DNA of 62,430 nt from Candidatus Thalassospirochaeta sargassi (GCA_028532855.1 JAQQAL010000015.1:1-62430), one strand, 5' to 3'. Positions 19,106-28,510 are shown, numbered from the stretch's first letter. Numbers and translations are program-made. Notes: a model not told the origin generated them from the sequence alone.

Positions 19106-20334
19106 CTTTTTTCCACCTTTTTGAAGTATGATTCAATCATATCCTGCTCAAAATCTTCGTTACAGTCATATTCTCTTCCGAAAACCGGTTTCCATAGCCT
19201 TATGTCTTCCATGCAGAGATAGAAGAAAACATCAGCATGCCATGGTCTTAACGAATTGTAGGCGAAGCTGAAGATCTCTTTCTTTGTTTCGAAGGGATAT
19301 GAGAGCTTTCCCGCTATTTCTTCCATCGGCATCTGAAGGATTTTGCTTTTCAGATTGCGTTTTCGAAGCTCCTTGATGACCGGTTTAATGAAGGTAAGGG
19401 TGCCGAATGAAATATGTGTAATGTCTTCTGAGTTAAACTCCTGAAGCAGACGGCTGAATATCTTTTCATATTCTTCCTGCCAACCCTTGTAGATGATGAT
19501 AGGATGAAAGTGAAAGCCTATGAGACCTCCGTGGGCAGCTGTTTTTGCGGCAGCTTCAATACGTTCATCTAATCTTGCTGTAAGGTGCTCTTCGTTTTCT
19601 ACAATTGTGTCGGGGTTGAGGGTCCAGGTTGTTAGTACATTGGCCGGAATGTCATTTTCAAGCAGGTGTGCAATATTTGCAGATTTTGATTTCAACTCAA
19701 GCAGTACATTTGGATTGCTTCGCGCGAAGTCAAAGAGATCATCCATCATACCCCTGCGGTTGCCCCACATCAGAGAATCGGATGACTGGCCTGTACCAAT
19801 GTGGTAGCGTTTGCCGGGGTCCAGTTCTGCTGCGATATCCGATAGCTTCTGTTTAAGATTATCGTGAAACAGGATTGAATCAGTATGGTAGAAGGTCTGG
19901 ATTGAGCAGTAGCTGCAGTCAAAGCCGCAGTTTATTACTGCGTCGAGGGTCTGAAGGTTGCAGCAGCGGGTTTTTTCCGAGGCAACAGGGCAGCGCCCCA
20001 TAATAGGGGTTTCAGCCGGCTGTTCAGACAGTCTGTCGCCAGCCGGGAGGGGGTTATAGTCCGGTTTGAAGGCTGTGTAGTCTTTGGGCTCGGTTTTAAG
20101 CTTTTCCCATTTGCTTTTCAGGGTGTTTACAGCCTTTTTTTTCAGGTCTTTTCCATGAAGCTTGGCCGTATCCGGATCTTCCCAGAGATCTTCAATTGTA
20201 CCCTCATCCCATCGTCTGAGATCAGATGCGATAACCTCGAGTGTTCGTCTGTCCTGGAAACTGAGCCTGTATTCGGTGCTTTTTTTCTCAATGAAATTGA
20301 TGTCGGACTGCGACAGAAAAGCATTTTCACTCAA
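19084..20334 (-). CDS. Radical SAM protein of the spore photoproduct lyase family
   Basis: 416 residues. An N-terminal extension of about 100 residues is followed by a radical SAM core with the CxxxCxxC cluster motif C136/C140/C143 (CGFDCSYC). 'HIGTGQSSDSL' and 'LELKSKSAN' follow, typical of SplB-like proteins. Spore photoproduct lyase repairs a thymine photoproduct in spores. Spirochaetes do not sporulate, so the substrate here is uncertain and another lesion or role is possible. The start is TTG (20334), chosen because a G-rich GGGGG site lies just upstream and the family sequence begins there. It is followed by HflX. Confidence 0.8.
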   Translation of the reverse strand: MSENAFLSQSDINFIEKKSTEYRLSFQDRRTLEVIASDLRRWDEGTIEDLWEDPDTAKLHGKDLKKKAVNTLKSKWEKLKTEPKDYTAFKPDYNPLPAGDRLSEQPAETPIMGRCPVASEKTRCCNLQTLDAVINCGFDCSYCSIQTFYHTDSILFHDNLKQKLSDIAAELDPGKRYHIGTGQSSDSLMWGNRRGMMDDLFDFARSNPNVLLELKSKSANIAHLLENDIPANVLTTWTLNPDTIVENEEHLTARLDERIEAAAKTAAHGGLIGFHFHPIIIYKGWQEEYEKIFSRLLQEFNSEDITHISFGTLTFIKPVIKELRKRNLKSKILQMPMEEIAGKLSYPFETKKEIFSFAYNSLRPWHADVFFYLCMEDIRLWKPVFGREYDCNEDFEQDMIESYFKKVEKRWTGQSL

Positions 20335-20397
20335 CAGTGTGCCCCCATGCCCTGATATGGCTGTAGACGCGGGCCGTAACTGTATTAGAATTTGCCG

Positions 20398-20673
20398 CTA
20401 TATTACGCATTTAACCCCTTCGATTTCGCCGAGATCAGCGTACAGATTCTGGAATGTCTGATTATCGTTTATCGTTACATCAACTCTGTAGCTGGCGTAT
20501 TTTCCGCCGCTGCTTGGTTTGCAGTCCCATCCCGAGTGGTTGATTTTATTCGAATCAAGAATTTTGTCGAATCTGTCAAATGCTGATTTTTCAGTATCGT
20601 AGATTATGCTTATAATTTTCAGTTTAAAAGAAACCGGGAATACGATTTTCTCGTTTTGCTGTTGTAAATCCAT
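20398..20673 (-). CDS. DUF493 (YbeD-like) small protein
   Basis: 91 residues that align by eye with E. coli YbeD over the whole domain. Shared features are a hydrophobic N-terminal strand, KPSS-GKY-S followed by a strand ending TIN, and the closing 'LYADLGEIEGVKCVI'. The fold resembles an allosteric ACT-like domain. Its function is not established; in enterobacteria it is linked to the lipoate operon, but no lipoate gene is nearby. It stands upstream of the radical SAM/HflX pair on the same strand, with a 63-base gap. Confidence 0.82.
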   Translation of the reverse strand: MDLQQQNEKIVFPVSFKLKIISIIYDTEKSAFDRFDKILDSNKINHSGWDCKPSSGGKYASYRVDVTINDNQTFQNLYADLGEIEGVKCVI

Positions 20674-20719
20674 ACATCACTGAGTATCATGAAACAGGGT
20701 AAAATTCAAGGAGGCGGAT

Positions 20720-21490
20720 GTGTTTATAGATGATCATGAGGAATGGTTTAAGAACCCTGAATTCTGGAAGATTTATAAGCCGCTGATGTTTGATCCGGAC
20801 AGAATGGAAGATACACCGCTTGAAACCGGCCGTATAGTTGAGCTTGCGGGAATTAATCCCTCATCGGATATCCTGGATCTCTGCTGCGGTGAGGGCAGGC
20901 ATATGATTGAGCTTGCCAAACTCGGTCACAGGGTTACGGGGGTTGATATAACTGACCCGTATCTTGAGCGGGGGCGGAAGAATGCTGCTGACGCAGGGGT
21001 GGATGTACGCTTTATCAAACAGGATGTAAGGAGTTTTACCGAAGAAAACCGTTATGATTTTGCGATGAACTACTTCACCTCTTTCGGATACTTTGATGAT
21101 GTCGAAGATGATTTAATTTTCTGCAGCAATGCCTGTAGGTCGCTGAAGTCCGGCGGAAGTTTTCTAATTGATACAATTGGCAAGGAGACTGCTGCTCTCC
21201 ATTTCAAAGAGACCGAGTGGTTTCAGCGTGACGGTTATCTGATAATGCTTGAATATAAGATAACCGACGGCTGGACGCATATTGAGAACCGCTGGATGTT
21301 TGTCAGCGATGATCATTCCGAGCCTGCGGTTCTGTATGAAACGGTTTTTCGGCACAGGCTTTATTCGGCAATCGAGATGGCTGATCTTCTGAACCGCGCC
21401 GGTTTTTCCGAAGTCAGATTTTTCGGAGCTCTTGACGGCAGACCCTATGATCACAGGGCTGAGAGAATGCTGACTCTTGCGGTCAAATAG
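20720..21490 (+). CDS. Class I SAM-dependent methyltransferase
   Basis: 256 residues. Motif I is 'ILDLCCGEGRHMIELA' at about 53-68, followed by 'VTGVDITDPYL', where the Asp binds the ribose of SAM, and a post-motif around 'FAMNYFTSFGYFDD'. This is a small-molecule methyltransferase of the Methyltransf_11/25 type; the substrate cannot be read from the sequence. The start is GTG at 20720 with an AAGGAGG Shine-Dalgarno five bases away. It is divergent from the DUF493 gene and precedes the cobalamin riboswitch by about 50 bases. Confidence 0.88.
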   Translation: MFIDDHEEWFKNPEFWKIYKPLMFDPDRMEDTPLETGRIVELAGINPSSDILDLCCGEGRHMIELAKLGHRVTGVDITDPYLERGRKNAADAGVDVRFIKQDVRSFTEENRYDFAMNYFTSFGYFDDVEDDLIFCSNACRSLKSGGSFLIDTIGKETAALHFKETEWFQRDGYLIMLEYKITDGWTHIENRWMFVSDDHSEPAVLYETVFRHRLYSAIEMADLLNRAGFSEVRFFGALDGRPYDHRAERMLTLAVK

Positions 21491-21529
21491 CTGGACTATG
21501 GTGTAACTGCTTGAAAAAAGACTTTTTTC

Positions 21530-21737
21530 ATGTAACAATATTTCTAACATTTTTTGGGAAGCAAGGTTAAAATCCTTCACGGGCCCGCCACTGTGATCCA
21601 ATAGGCTGCAAGGCTGTTTGGTAAGTCAGAATACATTAAATGTTGCCATTTTGCATGGACTTCGAGGATAGAGTCAAAGCGCCTGAATTAAACCTATATA
21701 CAGGCTAACGTCTCCTTTCCCGGTCATAAGGAAGGAA
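21530..21737 (+). ncRNA. Cobalamin riboswitch
   Basis: The conserved core is visible: GGGAAGCAAGGTTAAAATCC (21556-21575), then 'GGGCCCGCCACTGTGA' and the B12-box-like AAGTCAGAATAC (21623-21634). It lies directly upstream of a B12 transporter operon, which fits its identity. For the expression platform, TCCTTTCC (21713-21720) can pair with GGAAGGA (21731-21737), the Shine-Dalgarno of the next gene, so repression is probably translational. That pairing is my inference. Confidence 0.9.
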
Positions 21738-21741
21738 AAAT

Positions 21742-22614
21742 TTGAAAACATTGAAAATCATTGCAGCATTCTTACTGTTTCTCCTGCCGCTGAATATTTT
21801 TGCTGGCGGTCAGCAGGAAGTTCCGGAATCTGTCGACGCCGCAGGAGGTACTGAGGCGGTTGAAGAACTCAGGGTGGTATCGCTTGCTCCTAACATAACC
21901 GAGGTTATTTTTGCCCTTGGTAAGGGTGATGCTCTTGTCGGCCGCACCGACTGGTGTAATTATCCGCCTGAGGCTTCAGATGTTGCAACTGTAGGTTCTA
22001 TTCAGCAGCCTAGTATAGAAGCCATTATTGAGCTTGAGCCTGATATTATTATTGCTTCAACTCACGCACCTAAGGATATCGCCGATCAGCTTACTGCATC
22101 CGGTCTTGATGTAAGATATTACTATGGCCCGGAAGAGTTTGAGGGGGTTTATGAGGTTATCAGGCTGGTAGGTGCCGATTTAGGGGCCGAAGCCGAGGCT
22201 GAGGCGCTTGTAGCCGATATGAGCAGCCGCTATGAGGCCATAAGAAAACTCTCTGAAAATTATACCGACAAACCTAGTGTTTATTATGCTATCGGTTTCG
22301 GAGAGGGTGGAGACTGGACAGCAGGCGGAGATACATTTATCGGTCAGATGCTCGAGGTTGCCGGCGGAGAGAACATTGCCGCGGATATAAGCGGATGGTC
22401 ATACTCTCTTGAGAAGCTTGTTGAAAAGCAGCCCGATATTATTATTGTCGGTCAGGCTCTTAAAGACTTATTTATCGGTTCTCCCTTTTATTCCGAACTT
22501 GAGGCTGTTAAAAACGGCAGGGTTTACGGAATCAATGAGGATACAATATCCAGACAGGGACCACGCCTTATAGAAGGAATTGAGCAGCTGAATGCTATCT
22601 TTCAGGAAAAGTAA
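21742..22614 (+). CDS. btuF: Periplasmic cobalamin-binding protein, BtuF-like
   Basis: 290 residues. An N-terminal signal peptide ends ...NIFA|GGQQE, without a lipobox Cys, so the protein may be free in the periplasm. The Peripla_BP_2 fold starts at about residue 45 with 'LRVVSLAPNITEVIFALG', then 'VGRTDWCNYPPEA', 'EPDIIIAS' and 'GGENIA'. This family binds B12 or iron-siderophores. The riboswitch upstream and CbiZ downstream decide for cobamide. The start is TTG at 21742, preceded by AAGGAAGG, which the riboswitch can sequester. First gene of the uptake operon. Confidence 0.88.
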   Translation: MKTLKIIAAFLLFLLPLNIFAGGQQEVPESVDAAGGTEAVEELRVVSLAPNITEVIFALGKGDALVGRTDWCNYPPEASDVATVGSIQQPSIEAIIELEPDIIIASTHAPKDIADQLTASGLDVRYYYGPEEFEGVYEVIRLVGADLGAEAEAEALVADMSSRYEAIRKLSENYTDKPSVYYAIGFGEGGDWTAGGDTFIGQMLEVAGGENIAADISGWSYSLEKLVEKQPDIIIVGQALKDLFIGSPFYSELEAVKNGRVYGINEDTISRQGPRLIEGIEQLNAIFQEK

Positions 22615-23629
22615 TCCAGCTGCTGTATTACTCACATTATTAATACCTGTAATAATCTTTGTTTCGGCGGCCTTCGGTGCTGCCGACATCAGTTTTATAA
22701 CCGCTGTAAAGGCCGTCATTGAGCATATTGGACTTGCAGATTATGATATTTCTGAGCCTGTGAAGCTGATAATTATGAATATAAGACTGCCGCGGATCCT
22801 TCTATCGGCAATTGCCGGAGCCGGTCTTGCAACTGCAGGAGCTGTTTTTCAGGCTGTTTTTCAGAATCAGCTGGCTGAACCCTATCTGCTGGGGATATCG
22901 TCCGGTGCATCCCTAGGCGCAACCATTGCCATTATTATAGGCAGCGGCTTTTTACTCGGCAGTGTGGGAAGCGTAACCTTCTTTGCCTTTGCCGGCTCTC
23001 TTTTAACAGTTTTCCTCGTGCTTGCCATAAGCGGAGGTTTCAGTAAGGGGACAGGAAACCTCGGTAATTTGCTCTTGGGCGGAATAGCCGTGGGATATAT
23101 TTTTCAAGCAATAATTTCTTTTTTGATGATGCTTAATCAGGATAAGATGGAGACCATAGTATTCTGGATGATGGGAAGTTTCACCTTTACAACCTGGGAG
23201 AAGGTGATAACTGCCGCTATGGTTGTCACTGTCTGTACAGTAATAATAAACATCAATGCATCAAAACTGAATATCCTATCGCTCGGCAGTGAGGAAGCTC
23301 ATTCTCTGGGAGTGAATCCTCAGCGTGCCGGAATATTCTTTCTGATTGTCAGCTGTATGCTGACCGCTGCTGTTGTTTCGGCATCAGGGATAATTGGGTT
23401 TGTGGGTTTGATTGTGCCCCATCTTTTGAGGGTTTTCACTGGTCCTGATCACCGGAAACTGCTGCCGGCCTCTGCCGCAGGAGGTGCCTGCCTTCTGATG
23501 CTTGCCGATATTGCCGCACGAAGTATGATGGCGCCGAAGGAAATCCCTGTTGGGGTAATTACCGCGTTTATAGGCGGGCCGTTCTTTCTTATAATGCTTC
23601 GACGCAGAAGAAAGGGGGCTATGAGATGA
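22592..23629 (+). CDS. btuC: B12 ABC transporter permease, BtuC/FecCD family
   Basis: 345 residues with about ten membrane helices. Family landmarks are 'NIRLPRILLSAIAGAGLATAG', 'NQLAEPYLLGISSGASLGA', 'GFVGLIVPHLLRVFTGPDHR' and 'IPVGVITAFIGGPFF'. It forms the homodimeric channel that receives substrate from the BtuF-like protein. The ATG lies inside the end of the binding-protein gene (23-base overlap) and the stop overlaps the ATPase start, which indicates tight translational coupling. Confidence 0.93.
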   Translation: MLSFRKSNPAAVLLTLLIPVIIFVSAAFGAADISFITAVKAVIEHIGLADYDISEPVKLIIMNIRLPRILLSAIAGAGLATAGAVFQAVFQNQLAEPYLLGISSGASLGATIAIIIGSGFLLGSVGSVTFFAFAGSLLTVFLVLAISGGFSKGTGNLGNLLLGGIAVGYIFQAIISFLMMLNQDKMETIVFWMMGSFTFTTWEKVITAAMVVTVCTVIININASKLNILSLGSEEAHSLGVNPQRAGIFFLIVSCMLTAAVVSASGIIGFVGLIVPHLLRVFTGPDHRKLLPASAAGGACLLMLADIAARSMMAPKEIPVGVITAFIGGPFFLIMLRRRRKGAMR

Positions 23630-24393
23630 TACATCTTAAAAATGCCGAATTCCGCTATGGTCAGGGCTTTCATCTTAAGCCTGTGAGTATCAGGATTAAA
23701 AAGGCGACATTCACTGTTTTGACCGGGCCCAATGGTTCGGGTAAGTCTACGCTGTTTTCCCTTATAAACGGAATTGTGAAGCCAACCTCCGGCAGTGTTA
23801 CCCTGGACGGTGTTGAGGTCTCAACGCTGAACGACAGGGAGCGGGCCAGGTTTATGGGGATGGTTCCACAGCGTAATGCTATTAACTTTGATTATACTGT
23901 AGATGAGCTTGTCGCGATGGGCCGTTACCCATATCAGAAGCTGTTTTCCGGGGAATCTGAAAATGACCGTAAGATTATTGATGAGGTTATTGAGCGGCTT
24001 GATCTGGAATATTACCGTAACAGACGAATAGGCTCCCTGAGCGGCGGTGAGTATCAGCGTGTTCTGCTGGCCAGGGTGCTTGTTCAGCAGACTGATGTGC
24101 TGCTGCTCGATGAACCCGGAAACCATCTTGATTTGAAACACCAGACCATGCTGCTGAATCTTCTAAGCGAAGAGGTTAAGGGCGGTAAAACGGTTGTAGC
24201 TGTACTTCATGACCTTAATCAGGCCATTCATTTTGCTGATTACGGGCTGCTGCTTGATGACGGGAACTGTATTGCCTCGGGGCTGCCCCGCGAGTTCTTA
24301 ACGAAAGAAATGATAAAGAATGTCTTCGATGTTGATATGAAGGAATATAGATCAGCAGCAGGCGGACTGATGTTCGGGCTGGCTGAATTATGA
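23626..24393 (+). CDS. btuD: B12 ABC transporter ATPase, BtuD/FecE family
   Basis: 255 residues. The Walker A is GPNGSGKST (about 36-44), the Q-loop is within MVPQRNAINFDYTVDELVAMG, the signature is LSGGEYQR, the Walker B is VLLLDEPGNHLD, and the switch His is in AVLHDLNQA. The sequence is closest to the iron/B12 uptake ATPases. The operon and riboswitch point to cobamide import. It overlaps the permease by four bases upstream and CbiZ by four bases downstream. Confidence 0.94.
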   Translation: MIHLKNAEFRYGQGFHLKPVSIRIKKATFTVLTGPNGSGKSTLFSLINGIVKPTSGSVTLDGVEVSTLNDRERARFMGMVPQRNAINFDYTVDELVAMGRYPYQKLFSGESENDRKIIDEVIERLDLEYYRNRRIGSLSGGEYQRVLLARVLVQQTDVLLLDEPGNHLDLKHQTMLLNLLSEEVKGGKTVVAVLHDLNQAIHFADYGLLLDDGNCIASGLPREFLTKEMIKNVFDVDMKEYRSAAGGLMFGLAEL

Positions 24394-25100
24394 ATATAAA
24401 ATGGCAGGTCGCCCGTGACTACTTCAGTCTGAGTTTTGACCGTTCTGTACGATGTCTCTCTTCAGCCATCCTTGGAGGAGGCTTTAATGAGATTAACAGC
24501 TTTCTGAATATGAGAGTGGATGAAAACTTCGGAGGCCGGAAAACGGATTTTCCTCCGCCTGAGCAGACCATTGCGGAAGCAGCAGCGGACTGCGGTCTGC
24601 GGCTGCCGGTAGCCGGGATGATGACCGCCGCTAATATGAACAGCTTTATGTATTCAAGCAGAACCGTCTGCGGTATTGATGTTTACTGCTTTCTAACATC
24701 CGGCTTGTCTAATGCGCTTGCAGCCGGAGACCCTGCTGATTTCAGACCGCAGCAGATGTATTCTGGGCCTGAGAGCAGTCCTTCAGGGACCATTAATATT
24801 GCTGTTGGAATAGACTGTCCGCTTACTGATGCAGCTCTTGCTGAGGCCCTGCTTGTAAGCTGTGAGGCTAAATCGTCTGTTTTGTTTGAGCTGGGCGTTA
24901 AAAGTACTGCCTCCCAAAGGCCTGCAACCGGCACCGGAACAGACTCGGCTATTGTCTTATGTTCCAAACCGCAGGGCCCGGATGACGCCTTTGATATGGA
25001 AGCATTCTGCGGCAAGCACACAATGATAGGTGAATCAATAGCCGCTGTTGTCCGTGAGGCCTTATTCGAGTCGCTTAAAGGCGACAAATTGTTTAATTGA
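24390..25100 (+). CDS. cbiZ: Adenosylcobinamide amidohydrolase CbiZ
   Basis: 236 residues. CbiZ removes the aminopropanol or nucleotide-loop side chain from adenosylcobinamide-type corrinoids, giving adenosylcobyric acid so that a cell can rebuild the lower ligand. Family hallmarks are 'SAILGGGFN', 'AGMMTAANM', 'ASQRPATGTGTDSAIVLCS' and 'GKHTMIGESIAAVVREAL'. It is the last gene of the riboswitch-controlled operon. Its coupling to uptake suggests that imported cobamides are remodelled. No downstream assembly genes (cobalamin synthase, CobT) are in the window. Confidence 0.92.
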   Translation: MNIKWQVARDYFSLSFDRSVRCLSSAILGGGFNEINSFLNMRVDENFGGRKTDFPPPEQTIAEAAADCGLRLPVAGMMTAANMNSFMYSSRTVCGIDVYCFLTSGLSNALAAGDPADFRPQQMYSGPESSPSGTINIAVGIDCPLTDAALAEALLVSCEAKSSVLFELGVKSTASQRPATGTGTDSAIVLCSKPQGPDDAFDMEAFCGKHTMIGESIAAVVREALFESLKGDKLFN

Positions 25101-25130
25101 TACAAAAGAATTAGTTCTTATTAAACAATT
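25087..25130. terminator. Bidirectional A/T-rich hairpin between cbiZ and GSCFA genes
   Basis: AATTGTTTAAT (25087-25097) and ATTAAACAATT (25120-25130) form a perfect 11-bp inverted repeat with a 22-nt loop. It covers the 3' ends of the two convergent genes, so it probably terminates both, although the stem is weak in G-C. Confidence 0.5.
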
Positions 25131-26148
25131 CGGGGCGTGCTCTTTTAAGTTCCGCTTTTTTTTCTTCAGCCCGGGCTCTGAAGCGTTTAAATTCTTCCGA
25201 GCCGGGCCTGTAAGGTTTGTGCTTAAGATCTTTGATTATCCTGCTGTAATTTTTTAGAAACTCTTTGAAGTCTTTTTCATAGGCTGATTCGATGAATCTT
25301 GATATTATATAGGACACGGCAGTATCTGAAGGATGACAAAGGTCATTTGCATACCATCTGTAATCACGCAGCTCATCAAGCATAATCTCGTATGATGGAA
25401 AATACCAGCAGCTGTCGGGTTCGATATCGCACAGCCTGTCAATTGCACAGCGTAAAACCGCCTTACTGAGTGAGTTTTCCGCAGCATTATCACGCAGATG
25501 TCTCACCGGCGACAGGGTGATTATAAAGCGAAGCTCCGGATTGAGCTGCCTGAGGTTTTTGAAGATCCGCTTGAGTGCAGCGGCAGATTCATCAACACTG
25601 AGCTGTACCCTGTCGAAGTTTGCAGCGGGCAGTTTATGGCAGTTGTTAACGGTTTGTCCATTTTTAAGCCGGTAAACAAGGGATGTTCCCAGAGTGATTA
25701 CAGCGGACTCGGCCGAGCGCAGATAGCTGCGCGACTGCTCAATCTGTGCGTTAAGCAGGTTTGCAAGGCCATTGGCGTCAGAGGCATGTATTCGGCTGTG
25801 AAACATGAAATGTCTGTATTCACCGCTTTCCCCCTTGTCGCCGCCTGTCGTACTGAAACAATCCTCAGCTTTAATCTTTTCTGCTGATCCGCAGAACAGC
25901 CCGGTGGCTTCTGCTAAAGATTCGGGATTGTAAATATTCCCGAACGGCGATGCTGCTGCGTTGAGCTCAGCACTTTCATACTCATTGTAAAGGTAGTCGG
26001 CAAAGCAGGAGCCGATAAAAAACATCCCCTCCCCGCGAAGCCTCCACGCAGGAGGGGGGACGCTGACAGGGGTTATTGAGTCGGCGTAGAAAGATCTGCC
26101 GCCGTCAGATGAGAGCGAAATCATAATTAAAGCCGGTTTCCTTTTCAT
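25111..26148 (-). CDS. GSCFA-domain protein
   Basis: 345 residues. The family-naming motif GSCFADYL occurs at about residue 46, followed by 'PFGNIYNP', 'VITLGTSLVYRL', 'IITLSPVRHLRDN', and 'RWYANDLCHPSD'. The fold is SGNH-hydrolase-like, with Ser in GSCF and a D-x-x-H-type C-terminal pair (NDLCHPS). This suggests an esterase or acyltransferase-type activity, possibly on a polysaccharide; the substrate is unknown. The start is uncertain: ATG at 26148 or at 26124. Either overlaps the end of the U32 peptidase gene, indicating co-transcription. The last 30 residues are basic. Confidence 0.82.
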   Translation of the reverse strand: MKRKPALIMISLSSDGGRSFYADSITPVSVPPPAWRLRGEGMFFIGSCFADYLYNEYESAELNAAASPFGNIYNPESLAEATGLFCGSAEKIKAEDCFSTTGGDKGESGEYRHFMFHSRIHASDANGLANLLNAQIEQSRSYLRSAESAVITLGTSLVYRLKNGQTVNNCHKLPAANFDRVQLSVDESAAALKRIFKNLRQLNPELRFIITLSPVRHLRDNAAENSLSKAVLRCAIDRLCDIEPDSCWYFPSYEIMLDELRDYRWYANDLCHPSDTAVSYIISRFIESAYEKDFKEFLKNYSRIIKDLKHKPYRPGSEEFKRFRARAEEKKAELKRARPELFNKN

Positions 26149-28510
26149 CGCCGGTTATCCGGTTGAGTTCAAAGTATTCGCTGCAGCCTGGCTGCTCAGG
26201 CAGACTGATTACCTCAGCAGGGAAAACGAAGCCAAGGGCTCCGCTGCTGCCTTCTTCCGAAAAATCAAGATCTGATACGGGAGGTTTTTCAACCATGAAT
26301 TCTTTTCCGCGTGAATCAGTAATTTTGCCTTCAATTGATAAATCTGCACGTGTGGCTAACAAAAATGGTTTGCCGCGCCGGTATATCTCGGCGATAACCG
26401 GCCAGTTTGATGCGGCCTTTTCAATTGCGTCCTTGTCAAGCTCGAGCCATATCTGGACACGCCCTGCACCAAGGCTCTGAAGTTCCCTCGCTGCCATGCT
26501 GTTAGCTGCCGGAAGCGGGAAGGATACAGAGAGGCTGATGTCTTCCGGCAGTTTTATGCTGCCTGCAGGCTCGCTGCCCAGGGCACGCTGCAGAAGCCTG
26601 AATTGATACAGGGACGTTATTCGAAAGCGCCTTATCCCCTTTTCCCAGGCTTTTTTGACGATTTCTTCAAGCCTGTTAAGTCTGTTTTCGGGGCAGAAAA
26701 AGGGAAGAAGCAGTTCATGAATACCCTCCGGTCCTGTAACCGAGCGTGACGGTCCATCTATGAAACTTGCGGCATCAAGAACGTTTATACGCTCGATGGG
26801 CAGTTTAACCCCGGTTCGGCTATCATAGGGGTGATACGCGGCGGGTAGTTTGCTCGCTGCCTTTGAGCCGGCTGCAGCAGCCGTTGACAGAGATCCGGCG
26901 TATTTCTTGCGGTCGGCAATGAAATTTTCCCGCCAGACAGGGGCTGCGCCAGCGCTGTTTTCCATTGCTTCTGTCAGTTCAGGCTGTTCTTCAAGCCATT
27001 CCCAGAATGCCCGCCTGGTCTTTTTCAGCCTGCCCGCAGGTATAAAAAGTCCGGTACCTGCATCATTCGTGCTTATTGAAACATTAACCCTGGAAACCGA
27101 GAGTTCAGAGTTTCGTGTAACACGAAATGCCTCTTCGAGGGTTGAAGCCTCAAGAGGTCTGTTTTGGGCGGCATCTACCGGTTCTGAGTCTCTCCAGAGA
27201 AGTTCACGACCGTCAGGCAGCTCGGCCCTGACCTCTAATCCGGCTGCTGAGGCTGCTATTTTCAGGGATAGTTCCAGAGGCGGATCAAAGAGGGGCATCT
27301 CAGCCGGGCGTTTAACAGATTCAGAGCTGCTTTCGCCTATCTTGTATATTAGACTTCTAGGGCTCACTTCCTTATCACAATGAATGAACACCTTGCTGCC
27401 TTTGACGGCGGATTTAACCGCTGCCCGGTCGCGGCTCATCTTTGTAATTGTTATCGAAGGCCCTTCATCGCCTGACCGCGGCTGTATTCTTATCCGGTCT
27501 CCAATGTGGAGCCGCTGGATGACCGATGCCTCAAAGCCGTTTCGTGCGGTTTTTTCAACCGATCCTGCGAGGCGGCCCGAAACCCCGGCTGAATCAAACT
27601 GTATCAGGCTTTCCATGTCTTCGGCGGTCGCAAAACCGTGGGACCATTTTCTTCCGTATGATCCGGCGAGGACCGCGCGGGCTTCCTTGAGTGTGCTGAA
27701 CTTCTGATCCGCATCCGTATCAAGCATCATTCGGTAGGCTGTTACGACACTGCGCACATAATCGGGTTTTTTAAGGCGTCCCTCTATCTTCAGGGAGCAC
27801 ACGCCCGCATCGGCAAGCTCGTCAAGCATGTCTAGACTGTAGAAATCGCGGGTAGAGAAGAAGAAGCCGCTTTTTTTGTTACCGTCTTCCTCGCCGTGGA
27901 AGCGTCTTCTGCAGGGCTGTTTACATCGACCCCTGTTACCGCTCCAGCCGCCAAGCCATGATGAGAATAGGCAGTGCCCGGAGATTGAGCAGCAGAGAGC
28001 CCCATGGATAAAAACTTCAATTTCCACAGGTTTTTTACAGATTGTTTTCAGCTCTTCCATAGTTACCTGGCGCTCGAGGATAACACGTTCGAGGCCCATA
28101 TCCGAGGCTGCCATGACTCCGTCGCTGTTGTGAATTCCCATCTGCGTTGAGCCGTGAATGCTGAGTGACGGGAAATATTCCCTCAGAAATCTAATTACAC
28201 CGATATCCTGTACAATTACAGCATCAGGTTTCAGCATAGAGATTTTTTCAACCGAGGCTCCGAACTCCTCCAGCTCATGTTCCTTTACAAGGGTGTTCAA
28301 TGTAAGATAAAATCTCTTATTATTCTTCTTTGTATAGGCGGACAGCCGTGACATGTCTTCCCAGCTGAAATTTTCGCCCATCTCCCGGGCATTAAACCGG
28401 CTTATTCCGGCATAAACTGCATCGGCTCCGCTTTGAAGTGCGGCAAGAGCGCAATTCAGGTTCCCAGCAGGAGCAAGCAGTTCGGGTTTATTTGTGTTTT
28501 GTTTGTTCAT
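26105..28510 (-). CDS. Peptidase U32 family protein (RlhA/YhbU-type)
   Basis: 801 residues. The N-terminal U32 TIM-barrel domain starts 'PELLAPAGNLNCALAALQSGAD', and the signature region is 'VEIEVFIHGALCCSISGHC'. The cysteines C173/C174, C180, C196 and C200 are the kind that bind a 4Fe-4S cluster in this family. 'CSLKIEGRLKKPDYV' follows. The large C-terminal part is DUF3656-like. Members act in RNA hydroxylation (RlhA modifies 23S rRNA C2501) or ubiquinone and tRNA hydroxylation rather than true proteolysis, so an rRNA hydroxylation role is plausible but unproven. It is followed by the overlapping GSCFA gene. Confidence 0.9.
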   Translation of the reverse strand: MNKQNTNKPELLAPAGNLNCALAALQSGADAVYAGISRFNAREMGENFSWEDMSRLSAYTKKNNKRFYLTLNTLVKEHELEEFGASVEKISMLKPDAVIVQDIGVIRFLREYFPSLSIHGSTQMGIHNSDGVMAASDMGLERVILERQVTMEELKTICKKPVEIEVFIHGALCCSISGHCLFSSWLGGWSGNRGRCKQPCRRRFHGEEDGNKKSGFFFSTRDFYSLDMLDELADAGVCSLKIEGRLKKPDYVRSVVTAYRMMLDTDADQKFSTLKEARAVLAGSYGRKWSHGFATAEDMESLIQFDSAGVSGRLAGSVEKTARNGFEASVIQRLHIGDRIRIQPRSGDEGPSITITKMSRDRAAVKSAVKGSKVFIHCDKEVSPRSLIYKIGESSSESVKRPAEMPLFDPPLELSLKIAASAAGLEVRAELPDGRELLWRDSEPVDAAQNRPLEASTLEEAFRVTRNSELSVSRVNVSISTNDAGTGLFIPAGRLKKTRRAFWEWLEEQPELTEAMENSAGAAPVWRENFIADRKKYAGSLSTAAAAGSKAASKLPAAYHPYDSRTGVKLPIERINVLDAASFIDGPSRSVTGPEGIHELLLPFFCPENRLNRLEEIVKKAWEKGIRRFRITSLYQFRLLQRALGSEPAGSIKLPEDISLSVSFPLPAANSMAARELQSLGAGRVQIWLELDKDAIEKAASNWPVIAEIYRRGKPFLLATRADLSIEGKITDSRGKEFMVEKPPVSDLDFSEEGSSGALGFVFPAEVISLPEQPGCSEYFELNRITGDEKETGFNYDFALI

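Noticed and set aside
21742-24393. Iron-siderophore importer instead of a B12 importer
   Set aside because: The families overlap, but the cobalamin riboswitch upstream and CbiZ in the same operon decide for cobamide.
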